From: Spirodela intermedia
Lineage: Eukaryota; Streptophyta; Magnoliopsida; Alismatales; Araceae
Assembly: GCA_902729315.2 (NCBI GenBank)
Contig: LR746272.1
Span: forward strand, 9,356,327-9,420,326
Direction of reading: 5' to 3'
DNA length: 64,000 nucleotides
Made by a program: the position numbers and the translations under genes. Below are positions 42,701-57,055 of the stretch, piece by piece (the stretch's first letter is position 1; every line of letters begins with the position of its first letter). The notes beneath the pieces are model-generated. The model saw only the letters and a program-made list of their open reading frames with translations, was not told where the DNA came from and did no database searches.

Positions 42701-45341
42701 ATACATACGAGTGAACATATTTTGAAGGCTATCGAAAATTTTAAAATCAGAAAACACTAGGAGTTTGGAATATATTTCGTTTTCCCAGCTCATTTCACAG
42801 TTCTATCACTCATTCTTCTCTTCTTCCTCTTGATCTTCTTTATCTTTCTCCCGCCACTACAGGGGATTCTTATTGGTCAAGTCAGATATTGCAGAAGTGA
42901 GGTTCAAATGCGAAGAGATACGATAACTACTAAATTATAACCGGACTGGCCTTTTTCTTGCAAATTGCCAACTATAAAGACAACCAAGGCTTAAATGTAT
43001 ATAGTAAGTGCACTCATCAACGAAAATTTGTGCGTCACAGACGTTATATTATGCAGGGAGCACAATCTTTTCGATTCAGTGTATCTTGGCGAGATTTTTT
43101 TTTCTCGTCTCCTACCTTAAAACAAAAGTATGTTGCATTGACTAACTTAAGAAAAATGAAAAATCTGCCCACGTTCCACTGCAATGATCTCTTCCTTGCC
43201 ATGCCAACCGATTCATTCAATCTATAATGTGTTCGATTCACACTCATGACTCTTTTTTCCTTCTAATTCGAGGGCGAACTACCACTTTCTTTCTTATTAC
43301 GCCCACTCATTACATTGCTTACTTAGCTAATGTATACATTTTGCTCTGTACTTAAAGACCTTTATAATATATTATAATTTTAAGCAAGTTGACCTATGAT
43401 GACGGACCGAAGCCTCACTTCTCTAAAATCTAGCCACTAAAAATAAATTTCCTCGTGACTGCTTGGACAAGAAACTTAGTCCCTGAAATCTGGATGATGC
43501 TGATTGTATATATATATATATCCAAACTTCCTGTACTACAACCAAACCAGGTGAGTCCAGCACCTAATATGTCATGTTGTGTGTGATATGTTCCTGATAA
43601 GTGAGTAGCAAAAGAAATTAGCCAACACTCCCATTTATTGCATTTGGAAAATATCGGTCCAATAGCATTTCATCCACAAATTGCCAGGAGAAAAGGTAAC
43701 GATCTTTCCCAGCCTATGTGTCAAATAACTATTTGAGGCTTCAAAGGTTACGCAGAATTCCCTCTGTTTTGCCTTTGGTTTTACCAAAGAAAAATGAAAA
43801 GAAAGACGGATGGCACCATTCAGGATAGCTTTAAGAAATAAATAGCAGCATCCAAATCCAACCTGAAACAGGTACTGTAGAAATAAAAATAAAATCACCT
43901 TCGAATTTCCCCTAGCACCAAAAGTTAGTCGTCTTTGTTCCCCACTCGAGAGATTCTGAATGTGCAACTCGTAATCCTTTACATATGCAAGCATACTTCC
44001 ATCTGGGGATAAATGAGGATCAATAATTGGTAAGCCAGCAATACCCGGCAGCTTAATCTCTGACACAGAACATCCTATTTCCTGGAAAAATATCTGTAGA
44101 CGAAATAGATAAAAGTCATAAAGACATAAAATTTATGCATATTTAATTTCGCGGACAACATTGGGGAAAAAATAATGATGTAAAAAACGAGAAAACTATG
44201 AATATGGCCTACTTCTGAAAAGAAGGCAATATAGAGAATAAAAATTCAGTGGACTATGAATTCAAAACGTTAGAATGCGACATTCTCTGAAACATAACGA
44301 AATCTTTTTATTTTATTTGGAAACAATATGTCGTTCATCTGCTGTTTAATAACTTATGATGCGAGACTGTCTGAAGAAAACTTTATCAGATACGCCAATA
44401 TACAGCAATAACACCGCAAACTATAGTAGAAATCCAGTCCAGTTATCTACGACTGTTCTTTACTCAGCCTGATAGACCAATCACACATACATATCCAACA
44501 CCTAAACTATTATCACTGAGCTGCTCTCTTCTTCCATTCAGAAATCAGTAGAGCCTCAAAATTAAAGACGACAAGATGAATCGTCCACATGCAGCTTTAG
44601 ACAAAGAAACCCACCACGTCGAAGGTAATTCGTGGAGAGTGTTTAATGAAATATTTTCAAATCATTTTCCGATCGAATCAAAGACATTTGAAGCCTCTGC
44701 ATTGGTCGACCAGTTCTCACACAAAAAATCACTGTCGAGAGAACGATTTGTGTACATTATGCAAGTTCATCATTGTACCAATGTGGAGAGAGAGAGAGAG
44801 AGGGAGAGAGAGCGTGCGATACAATTCGAAGAGATTATTCAGCTCTAGTCAAGGACTAACAAGATTTATACAAATGGTAAGAGAATAGAGAGCGAACCCC
44901 GGCGGGCAAGGGCACCATGATTCCTGGTCTCTCGGAGCAAGATTTGGCCCTCCACTCGTAGCGGGTGACACCGAGACCCCTCTCCCTCGATCTCTCCCTT
45001 CGCAGCTTCTCCTCTTCAGATAGGTTGCTCTCGTCGAGTCCCCCCCCATCCGGAGGGCCGAAAATAAGCTCGTGCCGGCGGCTTGACAAGTCGAAGGCAT
45101 AAACCTTCCTTCGTAGCGTGTTGTCCGGGCTGAATAGGTAGGAGATCAGTCGATCATCGGGGCTGAAGCTGATCGATGACGGGGCCACGTATCCAGGCAG
45201 CGGATGCTGGACGGTCTCCTCCACGGGGAAGTGATACAGATCATCACTGGCGTCAGCCGCAGGCATCTCGTCGTGCGCGCGTCGCGGCTTCTTCTGCCTT
45301 TGCTCCTCCAACACTACCACCTCCAATGACGTCGCTTGCAT
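39747..45341 (-). CDS. prolyl oligopeptidase family serine peptidase (S9B, dipeptidyl peptidase 8/9-like)
   Basis: Five exons: 45341-44898, 44093-43899, 41640-41611, 41496-40402 and 40301-39747; 772 residues, all junctions phase 0. The N-terminal beta-propeller starts near [16 protein letters not shown] and includes [50 protein letters not shown] and [11 protein letters not shown]. The C-terminal alpha/beta-hydrolase domain carries the triad S641 (GWSYGGY), D717 (HGMIDENV) and H749 (PDERHMPR), with [13 protein letters not shown] before it. It resembles Arabidopsis At5g24260. Members cut dipeptides after proline; no membrane span or signal is seen, so a cytosolic enzyme like mammalian DPP8/9 is inferred. 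Exon 3 is a 30-nt microexon ([10 protein letters not shown]). The frame is open above the chosen ATG but has no earlier ATG. The exon 1 donor (GTTCGC) is weak. Introns 1 and 2 are long; intron 1 holds a GA repeat. Confidence 0.93.
40386..40396. repeat. poly-G tract at an intron end
   Basis: A homopolymer of about a dozen G (C in the transcript) just inside intron 4 of the peptidase, next to the GTCAGC donor. Confidence 0.8.
44785..44812. repeat. (GA)n microsatellite in peptidase intron 1
   Basis: Interrupted GA run of about 28 bases. Confidence 0.9.
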
Positions 45342-46644
45342 CACCGAGCCGGGACCCCCCCGCTCTTGTCTGCACCAAAACACCGCAACATAGATCGGTA
45401 CGAGGAGACTGTCCGAGGATGATCACTGAGATCTCTGCGCATAACCTAGAAATGTGGAATCCCTGACATTGATAGCTCCCGAAATGAATTTCCCCCTCCG
45501 ACCCAACTTTCCTCTTGATCGAACAACTCAGGGAAAAGGCTAGATATGCTCAATTCTCTCCTCATCGTCCGAAAGGAAAAGTCCAAGCCACCCACCCAAA
45601 TTATTTAATATTATATTAGAAATTTGTCCGCTTGATTCTAGCAGAAAAACGAGAAAAAAATGCTTCTGAACAGCTTAAACAACCAACACCTGTATGCTTA
45701 TACCGTCCCGTCGATCGGGCGACTCGCCGGCGAGGTGACGACGATCTCGGCTGCCGGAGAAATTCCAGCGCGAGGGGAGCGGAAGAGGTGGGGCTTCCCT
45801 CTTCCACCCGATACCCTCTCCTCCATAATTAGCACCAGAGGCCGCTCCCCTCTGCAGATCGCCTGGCGGTAGTAGATGCAGAGGGATGAAGAGACGGCTT
45901 CCCTCTTGTACACTGTAGATGGGGATCGATTGCCTGGTGGTCGATTTTTTATTTTTTTATTTTTACTTCAATCTCGATCCGTTGCTTTATAAAATTTCCC
46001 CGAAAAACGCTCATAAAATATAATTCTAAAAAATTAATAAATCCGCTCTTGATGATTATTAATTTTTTTTATTCATGATAAATTTGTCCGGTTCGGGCCG
46101 GTATTTGGCGGGACCGGCCCTGAGCCGGGAGCCCAAGCAGGTTTCTCTTGGTTTTTTGCATCGGTAGCGCTGGGACGATGAAGATTCTCGGAGGGCGGCC
46201 ATCGGCTGGGGGGAGGGCGGGGTAGCCATTTCTTCTCCGTTGCTGCTTGGTTCGGCTTGGGTACGCAGCTAATCCACGTCTTCCCGTCCACAGTAGTCGC
46301 ACCCGCGTTTGCTCATCGGCGAAAGTCAAAGCCCTAGGTCGTATTGTTTATTTTAGATGGTGTCAGACGGCTGAGTTTTGCATTATCTTCTCTCTATGCG
46401 GGGCCTTCTAGTTGGTTTTTTTGTGTCGGACTGTGTTCCTCACGAAATCGCCGTCCGCGTTCTTACTATAATTGCTCTTGTAGAAAACTCAGAATTGGTG
46501 TCGCCGAAGAGGTTATCGTGTTTAGTGGACTGGTTCTCAGCGTTATGAGGGACTTAGCCGACATTTGTTCGAGTTCTAACTTCCTCGCATTCCTCTCCAC
46601 CGCTTGCAGATCTATTCTGCGGAGGGATATATCTCGATAAAGTA
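45342..46644. other. divergent promoter region, peptidase / RING-PHD gene
   Basis: 1.3 kb between start codons on opposite strands. It is mixed in composition, with an AT-rich centre near 45945-46090. Short open frames match no family. It should hold both promoters and 5' untranslated regions; no clear TATA box was found. Confidence 0.5.
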
Positions 46645-49600
46645 ATGGATCTCGGGGATGCTACTGAAGACTGCCCAGACGACGTTGCATTTGGACTCGA
46701 TGATTATTTCGTAATTTCCGAATCTTTCCGTTTCTTAGACCTGTATACGCACAGAAACCTCCATTTCGAAGCAGTTACTTGGCTTGACGGCTTAGCCACT
46801 GCAGTTCTACTGATTCTCTGACTGTCTGTCGATTAAATCATAGTTGTTATGCATGCCCATTTCTTCTCTTGTTTAAACAAACGAACATACATGAATTTTT
46901 TTTCTTTTTATTTACAAAAAATGCCAGTGGTTTCTATAGGATATGAAGCATCCAAGGATGAATCGGGAATTTTAGATCGTATTTTCGCATTTTGTTGAAG
47001 AAGGCTTCAGAGGACGATGTTTATTCCAGGATGCAGGCCGTTTCAGCTTCTCATATAGATGAAAATTCATTTTGGTATTTTTATCAGCTGCCCATTCATT
47101 GGCAGATTTCTACGTTTTTCCGAACCTGGAATATGCAAAAGCTTTGTAATGTCTTTGATATTAGAGTCAGCACCTTGATTTCCTCGCTCTCACGTTATAT
47201 TTGCTGAAGGATCAAAGCTTTATCCTTTGAGATGCCCCTGATCGTTTGACCATATAATCGTCTGTAGGTCAAGAAATACTCAAATTGGCAAAATTTGTGC
47301 GTCTTTCAATCCATCTGGACTGCTAGTTTTCACTTTCATTTTGATGAGATGACATTTTTTTTTACTATTTCAGGACGATTCTGTCTTTGAGAATGAAACC
47401 TGCGGAATATGCCTGGATGTTGTCATCGACAGAGGGGTGTTGGATTGTTGTCAGCACTGGTAACTCTCTACTGCGATAATTTCTTCTTTTTCATGACATT
47501 CTACACGATTAATTCCTTACTCCTGTCTTCTAAATGCATTTTGGAGACCCTGTTGCTTCTGTAAGAATTTGTGTTGTTTGCTCTACATTTGAGAACACAT
47601 GGTAATAAGTTCATACAATATATTGTGTATGCGATTCAACCTCCTGTTGTTTGGGTATTGCGGCCATTTATTCTGCGATCTCATCAGATTGTGAAATCAT
47701 TCTACTAAAGTTCTTTGTGGTTGGAGTTGTAAATTCTTTCCAGTCAGATAGGTTTGCATGTGCATATTGCAAATGTATGTATGAGCCAGTATCCATTTAG
47801 CCTATGTTCGAAATATTGTCATCTGTGAAATATCATGATATAAATCACCGTGAAAAAATCGGATTTTTGTCTAGTACGTAAAATAATGTTTCAATGATAT
47901 ATTTACATGCGTTCCCTGCACAAGGTGTTCAATAGAAACTCTAACAACGTTATCATACGTATTTTTCTGTCTGGTGAGTGGATAGTACCACATGATCACA
48001 GCCAGAGAACATGAAGAGTACATGTGTATATAATAATCTAACGTGAGAAAAAAATCTGTCTACACATGACTAAGCAGCATGCACCTGGAGAGTTCATGGC
48101 CCTGATAGACCACTGATTTTGAAGTTCGAATTACTCATTTTTCGAGCCAGGCTTGTCCAAGACACAGTCTCTAGCAGACTGGGTGTGTGTTTGTACGTAT
48201 AGTTGGGTTTGTTGGATGTAGGGGTGTGGGTGGGAGAAGTTACAATAAAAAATAATTGGATTATTCAATTCATAACGAATCGGCAATAATTGTTTTTGGT
48301 GCACATGTTTAAATCATGGATTTAATTTATCTCAACCAATGTGAGAAAAATATAGCTTGCCCCCTGACCTGCTAACCGACTCTTTTACCTCTGTCATGTC
48401 AGGAATATAAATAGGCTGTATGCAGCTTAGGGATAGACATGAAACTCTAGTGTCCTGAAGAATTTTGGCGGTAGAAGGAGGTTTATGAAATATCTTTGCG
48501 TAACTGGGTCTCTGGAACAGGGTTTATTCACTGATCAGGAGAACCTCCTCCCGGTACTCACAGCCTGTTGTGGGGAGTTTATTAAGATGGAATGCTAATT
48601 AGCGAAAATGAAGGCATGATAGTCCTTGCACGTTACTTAAATAAGCAAATGAGAAGAATTAAATTCTTCTATGATCTTATCATATATTGTTCTATAACTC
48701 TGTAATTGTTCTGCTAGTTTTCTGCTATTTCTTGCTTTTTTCTGTTTGTTGTAGTCGTTCTCATGGTAATGTCCATTTTCTAGGCTACTAATAAATGAGA
48801 TGCTTTCTTACTCTCAGTGCTTATGACTTAATTTGTCAGTTTTTAAGATTTACCTTGTTTATCTATTAATCTTTTTTATCTCCCCGTCACGTTTCCTTTT
48901 TTTGTTTCTCTTACATGTACTTTTGTAGTTCTATTTCTTCATATGAACATCCAGCTAATCAAAATTAAGACAAGGATCTATTCAAGGTTGTTCTCCATCT
49001 ACTTGTCAGGTTGTTGTGAGGCTGATTTCCGTTTAAAAAGATGTTGTTCAACTCCCTGGATTTTCTCCCCCCGGCTCTAACCCTACCCCACATTTATGCA
49101 ATGACCCCTCATAAGGATGATTATAATGATGATTGTTGTGATCGTAAAGTGTTGTATTATTTGCTTTTGTTTTGGCATATTACTTAATGTTAGGTTACAA
49201 GCTGTATAATTCTGTTTTTACCTAAATGAGACGTATCCATTTAAATGTTCTGAACAGTATTCTATATTTTCTCCTGCTATGCGTAAGTTCATCTCTTGGA
49301 AAAGAGCTATTTGATTTGGAGAATATTGTAGAACCAAAGTGGGGCTTTTGTATTATCTCGTTTCTTTTCTTTCTCAGGTTTTGCTTTGCGTGCATTGATA
49401 ACTGGGCCACTATCACAAATCTCTGTCCGATTTGCAAGAATGAGTTTCAACTCATCACATGTTTGCCTGTAAGTGATTTTCGTATCATAAATCACTCCTA
49501 GAAAATAATCTTAGATACATATTTAGGTTCACAAATTATGTTTCCTAAGTACACAAAACCCCAACATGAATGCCAGTACCATGAGTGGAGAAGTCTTCTT

Positions 49601-50155
49601 CTTAAGTCTATATTAATGTAGAGTCCCCCATTCCTGCTTTTGAAATTTCATTGAGAAATCTGGTTCCAGTATCTATTCATTCATAATTCAGAGCCCGGAA
49701 AACTCAATAGTTTCTTTTTACCAACTGAAGGTTTATGATACAATTGGAAATGCCAAGGTTGATGAACAGTCACTTTCCAGGTAAATCTATTGGCTTTTTT
49801 TCTGCGTATGCCAATTAATATTTTGATTCTTATGCTATCCTGAATTATCTGTATAGTTTAGGGTCGAATTTGGCTATGTCATTTCCTTTGAATTGGATGC
49901 CTCTAGTTTGAGTTTGAATGGTTATGCCCACTATGTCATTTTGATAGAGGACGTTATGTGAAACTTCCAAGTCACATGAAAATTGGACATTATGAGTTCG
50001 AGCAATATGGTGCAAAACTTACTGATGATAAAATGCTAAGATACAAAATAGGTATTACCATGTTTAAGTTGCAGCCTAGTCAACACAATAGTTTCTGCAT
50101 GTCATTAGGTATCTTCAAGAGCAAGATAAAGTGAGTTGGCAGATCTAATAAGATT

Positions 50156-50207
<52 letters not shown>

Positions 50208-53200
50208 TAGATAGATAGATAGATGGATATCTTTTGATGCACCTGTGAAATCAATATTTTCTAAAAAGTATATTGTTTGACTTTCACGTAAATACTCAAC
50301 TTCTAAGACTTGTTTACTCAGGTCCTAAGCTGATTCCACATTTGGGGGATGAATGATAGCATAAAGATAGTTCTCTTGTACAAAAGATACTGAGTGATTA
50401 ACTTATTTCTCCAGGACTTGGTTTTTCATGTTTCAAGCTGATCCCGATCGATGGTTAATGCTTGATGATGATAGTGTGCTCCCTCTGTATTGCTGATGTG
50501 AAGGGAGATGAAGCAGTTAATCTTTATAATATCTTTATTTCAAGTTGTTGAAGTAGTTTTTTTCTCAGATGATATCGTTGAGATATAATTCTAATTTTGA
50601 ATCAGATTAACGGTTATGTTTCTGTTGGAAATGCCTTTCAAAATTGTGGAGAACAAATTGCTGTTCACTGATAATCATCTGCCATAGCGGGCAGTATCTG
50701 AATTGCATTCCATAGGATCATGGACCAAATTGTTAGGATTTGTTGGCCCACCCTTTATATTAATAATCTGGACCATACTGACCAAGAGAAACAAGTATGT
50801 TGTTGCGCATGTACTTCCCGAGAGAAACAAATGGATGGGCGTGTGCTAGGATCAAAGTTGGTTCGTCCGTTTCTTTGTGAGGAAGGGGATAACTCTGCAA
50901 TTGTATGTTTTTTTATATGATAGAACTGTTACCAACTTTAAGAGAATTTTTGAGAAAGTTTATTATTTTATGCTTGCCAAATTCCCAGTCAATGGAGAAT
51001 ATCATCTCAACATGTGGTAAACTAGTCTTTCAGTTTCTTTCTTCCTAATATACTGTTTTTTCCCCTTCTCAGGGATGACGACTGGTACATTCAGGGGAAG
51101 TGCAACACTCTTTCCTTTCCTTCATATTATATCAACGAAGATGTAATGAACTTTAATATTTTTCTATGCATTTTTTTGTACATATTGTTCGGATCTCATA
51201 CATTTGTATCTTGTAGGCAGTTGTATGTTTGGATGGGGATGGTTGCAAAATAAGAAACAAATTGCCAACTGAAGAAGATTTAAATCTTGATACATCAATT
51301 GCTTGTGATTCATGTGACATCTGGTACATGCTTCCCCTTGCTTGTAAATTAATGTAAAAAGTGAACTAAAAAATCCTTATGATTACTTTTCTTTCCGGCT
51401 TTCTCTCGCTCTTTCATATTAATCCAGGGTAACCTATTGCTACCCTTGTATGTGAATTAAAGTGATATATTATGCTACATGAGAGCACACGTGTAGATAT
51501 TCTATGGATCTCACTTAGCTTAGGGTACATGACTTAATGCATTGGCGGAAATCAGTGTTGCCAACCGCAGTTAATTGCACTTTGTGGATAATCTCGATGA
51601 AGAATTAGAATACCATGGTTGGTCTTCTAAAATCCTTGGACGAAATGATGCATGCAGATGTACCCTACAAATGTATGAAGAGCAAATGCAGGCTTCACAT
51701 ATTTCCAGTGCTATTCTTACAACTATTGGTGTTGGGTGGAGTTGAGAGCTTGATAACTTGGGAAAATAATCCGATTATGACTAACTGGGCCAATCCATCA
51801 CCTTTAGAAACACTGGATCGAATCCATACGATCTTCTTTAAAAACTTATTTATCAACAATGAACTATTTTGGGTATATTGAACCAATTTATCCACGTCAT
51901 GAGGCATATTACAAAAAATAGTTCCCTATGACTTTATTATATTGATACTATGCATACAGTAAACTAACTTTTCCCCCCTTATTGTACATTATTTTTTTTT
52001 TACATTACATTATGCATTGTGTGTTTAACATCTTTGCTTGGAAGTATATTAACTGCTTCTGTTTTGACGTCGATTCAGGTACCATGCTTTTTGTGTTGGA
52101 TTTGATCCTGAAGGTACGTCCCATAGCTCATGGCTCTGTCCAAGGTAATATTTAACTCTGCTGGGGAATCATGCGTAAAATCACATAGTTGCTGCATATC
52201 AACTAAATAGAGGAAGAAAACCTTCTCTAACTTTTCTTTCTTTATTGTAGATGCAAAAACAACGGTTTACGACAAAGGTTAGAAGACATTTCTGAACAAA
52301 ATCTGTTCAGTGATCATGATCAGAGAAATTCGTGCAGTCTTCAGTCAGTTGGTTCAGTTTTTTCGGGAAAGGTTTCGATATCTATTGCTGATGCTGGTGA
52401 GACAGCTGTTGTTGTCTCGATGGTTGAAGGAAAGCAGTCTACAAGTAGTGAAGAAGACCTCTTGGAGAGTGAGACTAATGTCAACGCATGTACAGAAGAG
52501 GAGGCCTTGATGACAAATGTCTCCTCTTGTGCTACTGATTTTGAGCAGTGCAAGTATAGAAATCTTGTTGATACAGATGATGATCAATGGTTGACCAGAA
52601 ATGCTGCAGGAAATCAGAGCCGTTCTGAATTCTCATTGGAAGTTGCTTCTGATAAGGCCATTTCTTCGGACAGTTTAGTGCAGGAAAACTTTTTTGGCTC
52701 ACTAACGTCGCTGGAGGCATCATCAGACGGAGATATCATCCACCATAATAATGGTGAGCCAGGGACACCATTTCCATTTTCTATGTCAGAAGGTATTTTT
52801 TCTTTTCCTTGTGATCCATTGGCTTCAGTTGGCTGAATACCTTATGACCCACACAGATTTTGGTCGGGGAGGCTTTCTGTTTTCCTTTTTTTTTTAATCT
52901 CCACTGGAAGTGACCTCTCGACGTCAAGTTGGAGAACGAATGATGTGACATTCTCATCATACATTGGTATCTTGTCTCACCTGATACTTTTCTACAATTG
53001 TTTTGGTGACACAGCAGTTTTGGACAAGGCTGAGGCTCAGCTTGGTGGTGATAGCACCCAGCCTTCCAATAATGTTTTCTCTTTATCAGGTATAAACTAA
53101 TTACGGATGCATGTCTCCCGGTTGCCCATTTTCTTGGCTATTTTTCTTTTCGATAGTGACAGTTGGACAGAGGTAGTAACGTTAGTGTCTTGTTGCGAAT

Positions 53201-56200
53201 GACTGTGACATTTAGACTTCATCTCTTTTGTAACTTTCAGTGGACGAATTTGTGAAGAATGATAGTGGGAATGTTGCTGATCTTGTTGATCAAGAGAATT
53301 CTGAAAGAAAAGATTTCATCAGAAAGGATTTTGAGATTCCTATATCGTCGCTGATGTAAGAAGCTACCTGTCGTTGTAAATATGTCTGACAACTGTTTAT
53401 TACTTGGCTATACTTGTTTATTTTTGGTAGTCAGTTGAATATAAGCTTTTTTACAAGTGAAATCCTCTAAAGTAAAATCATTGACATGATTTCTCCAAAA
53501 TATGAATTTCCATGTTGGAATCTGTCTTGGTGCTGCATTTGCAACCTGTATCAATCTTGTTCGGACATCCAAAATGCTTGTCTATTCTTACTTTCTTTTC
53601 AATTTGATTCTGTCTCAGGAATGATTCTAACAAGAGTGACCAATTCAAGAAGAGAGAAAGGGACGCCCATGCCAATGCAGCAACTGACGTTTGCAGAGAA
53701 ATTGATGGCTTCGATGAGAAATGTAACATGTTGCCCCAAAGACGTCGGATCGATCCGTGCTTTGCAATGGATCCAAGAGAGTGGTCTGATCTGGCATCAT
53801 CGTCTAAAGATTTAGAGTCAGATCAAGTTTCGGGAAAGGAAGATGGCACGTCAGATATTATGAGCATCGTCCAGGACACTGGGTGTAAATCCTCTATCAC
53901 TCAGTCATCGAGCACTGATGGGAGACATCGTGGGGTTGGTTTAAGAGTGAAAAAGATATTGTGGAGATCTGGACATGACAATGAATCATCAGTATTAGTT
54001 CAGAAACTGCGAAATGAGATAAGAGAGAGAGTATGTGATAAAGATATATCAGATATCAGCAGAATTGTAGCTTTTGATGGGAAGCTTCTTTCTGCATTTC
54101 GTGCTGCAATAGCAAGACCGGAAAATAAGACCGTTAGTAAAGTTGATCCTCCATCTGTAAGAGCCAAGAATATTTTATTGCAGAAAGGAAAGGTACGGGA
54201 AAATCTAACCAAGAAAGTATACGCAACTACCAGCGGAAGGCGAAGACGTGCATGGGACCGAGATCGGGCAGTGGAATTTTGGAAGCATCGTTGCCTCAGC
54301 AGTGAACCAGAAAAAGTAAGAACCTTACAGTCTGTCCTTGACCTCCTCAAAAAAGTTAAGTCTCCACTCGTGCATCCTGAAATAGAACAAGGCCCTGAAA
54401 CGCAGGCTTCTAATTCCTTACTTTCAAGACTATATTTGGCAGACACATCTGTCCTGCCTAGGACGGATGACATAAAGCCTCTCTCTGTTCTTGCTGATGA
54501 CAAGACGGTTGGTGGAATTGCTTCTAAATATTCAGCAGAAGCCAATTCACAGAATAAAAGAGTGAAGATTGATGACCCAAGTTTCAAGGGTGAAAATACT
54601 TGGAGAAAGGAGCAGTCTTATGGAGTGAAGAATGGAGTGCAGTCCTCTATTTATGGATCGAGAAATGCCAAAAAGAGCAATGAATTGTCAAAGGAACCTC
54701 TTGCAAATTCTGCATCTTCTAAAAGTGATAAGAGGCAATGGGCACTAGAGATTCTTGCCAGAAAGAGTTCCTTGTCAAACACGGGGATGCCTCAGAGTGG
54801 AGAAGAAGATCATCATTTGCTTAAGGGAAATTATCCACTACTAGTATGTTGACACAATCGGATTTGTTTAAGCGAGTTGTTTAACTATTCTAGTTATTGA
54901 ACTTCTCTCATCCTTACTGATGTCGTAACCCCCTAATATATTGGTGGGGCCAGGCACAGCTTCCAAAGGAGATGAGACCAGTGCCTGTATCCTGTAGCCA
55001 CAACAAAATTCCTATGCCGGTTAGGCAGGTACATATTTGTCTCTTTTCTCTTCAGATACGTTTTCCGGTCTGTGTTACGATAGTTTGCAGTTGACTTGTG
55101 TGATAGGCTTGCTTTTAGATTTCGTTGCTCAGCATGCTAGTTTTTAGTAAAATTCACCTGTGCAGTTAGTCTCAGTGAACTTGGATGTTTAAAAATTTAT
55201 TGTTTCACCTCGGCGAACTTGGAAGTTTCAAATTGCTTCAAAATGGTTTTCAACTCGAAGTTTGAATAATGTGTCATGTTTTCTTTCCTATCTGCTGCAT
55301 ATTTTTCTTTCAGGTCTGTTCTGATATGATGCATAGAATAGTCCTAGATCATAAAACTGCATCATACAGGAGAACGAATTCCCTGTTTAAGGGAAGATTG
55401 ATGACGAGATTCTAAAAGCTGTAGTTTTGCTACAGATGCTTTCATTGCACATTATCGTGTATTTTTTGACTTGGCTTTCATATCCCTGCCTTGAGTAACT
55501 GTTGGTTGAGGTTGCTCAAACAAGGAGGAAATCTTGGCTTTGATGTCAGTAATTATCCATCTGCAGAAAGCTCCATTTCTCTTAGAACGTGGAGCCGATC
55601 CTTGGCAAATCTTGAATGCTTCGGCTCTGCATAAAACTTCCATTTTTCATATTTCTCAAGGATAGTATGGCCGATAAGTACTCCAAGGCTCAACAAATGA
55701 CTGAGCAAATCCCTTCGAGAACTACTAGATATTGAGTGTTCTAGTATCTATAGTTGATTACTTAATAGCCCTGTGTTTTATAAAAAAAATAAAATTCTGT
55801 GCCAGGCACAAGTATATCGCCTCGCTGAACACTTTTTAAAGAGAGCTGGTGTGCCTGGGATCCACAGAACAGCCGAGGTAGAGCTAGCCGTGGCTGATGC
55901 GGTAAACATAGAGAAGGAAGCCTGCGAACGGTCCAAAAGCAAGCTGGTCTACGTGAATCTTTGCTCTCAGCATACAATCCACAGCACGGCCCCAAGAGCG
56001 GAGGTCGCTGATCTGACTGCGAGTCCCGCTGAAATGGTGCCCAATAGAGAAGCGACGCGCCCTCCATCGACAGATGACAGCGTGGAAGAAACCTTGAGAC
56101 TGGCTGGCCTTCTGTCTGATTCCCCGCCAAGTAGTCCTCCCAATGGTGAAGAAGATGAAGACCTTGGGAGCATATCCGCTCCAAATCCTCACCCCGATTC

Positions 56201-57055
56201 AGATCTGAAAGGTGACCCACGTGCGGAAGATTTGGGCTCAGAAGCGAAGTCAGTGCTCTCCAGTTCCTCGGATGCAGTGGATGGCACGATGGAACAGCCC
56301 AGCCCTGGGAAGGACCAGGTAGTAACTGATCTCTGTGAGTCCAGGGCCCCTGAGCCAGATTCGTCCGTCTCTCCCAAGCACCTGCACGGTGATGATGATG
56401 CTGCTGCTGATCCCTGCACCCCTGCTCCATTGAAGCCTAGTAATGATACTTGTCAGCCCGAAATGGACCCATTGGAAAGCCAAAGAAATGAAGAACCTTC
56501 CTCGCATGGTTCAGAGATGGAAGCAGCGTCTGGAAGCTTGACTCCTGCTGACAACACAGCTGACAGATCGAGAAATGAAGCTGCTGTTTCTGGGTGTGAA
56601 AGGAGCAGACTCCCCATGGGCCATGAATCGACCGGAAGGGGAAGCTCTTCAAGCCATTTTCTGCCGACTGAACCCATTACAGCTGAGGAAGTTAGCAGCG
56701 ATCTCCCAGGCTCGAGTGATTCCGTCTTAAAGAAGGTGCTGACGCCGCTTCCCCTTCTGGAACAGATTTCTCCCTCTTTTCCTCTGGCCCTATTGACTCG
56801 GTGCCGCCGCTGCAGGTGGAGGCCTACATCAAAGAGCACGTCAGGCCGCTCTGCAAGAGCGGCGTCATCACGGTGGAGCAGTACAGATGGGCGGTCGGCA
56901 GGGCCACGGACAAGGTGATGAGGTTCCATTCCAAGGCCAAGAACGCGAGCTTCCTCATCAAAGAAGGCGACAAGGTCAAGAAGCTCGCTGAGGAATACGT
57001 TGCGGCGTCTCAGAGGAAGGAATGGAAGCCCCGGCCGCCCACCGAAGGAGTTTGA
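46645..57055 (+). CDS. RING and PHD finger protein (uncharacterized protein At4g10930 type)
   Basis: Fourteen exons: 46645-46710, 47374-47459, 49378-49468, 49731-49780, 51073-51142, 51217-51323, 52079-52144, 52251-52792, 53015-53089, 53241-53355, 53619-54843, 54954-55028, 55806-56735 and 56816-57055; phases agree throughout; about 1245 residues. A C3HC4 RING (C32, C35, C48, H50, C53, C56, C67, C70; NETCGICLD ... CPICKN) is followed by a PHD finger (about residues 125-180; [16 protein letters not shown], then SSWLCPRC). The PHD suggests histone-tail reading and the RING E3 ligase activity; neither has been shown here. A long acidic/serine-rich middle follows, then a basic block ([20 protein letters not shown]) and a conserved C-terminus ([20 protein letters not shown], then [13 protein letters not shown]). 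Nuclear location is inferred. The start in exon 1 is less certain than the rest. The exon 9 acceptor has two choices three bases apart. The last intron is only 80 bases and changes the frame if retained. Confidence 0.87.
50159..50224. repeat. (AT)n followed by (GATA)n
   Basis: About 47 bases of AT, then five GATA units, inside the 1.3-kb intron between exons 4 and 5 of the RING-PHD gene. Confidence 0.93.

Noticed and set aside
55762-56430. 222-codon minus-strand frame over the RING-PHD C-terminal exon
   Set aside because: Antisense to a well-supported exon, no domain.
56735-56816. apparent frameshift near the end of the RING-PHD gene
   Set aside because: Explained by an 80-base intron with a GTGCTG donor and a pyrimidine-rich TGCAG acceptor that restores the conserved C-terminus.
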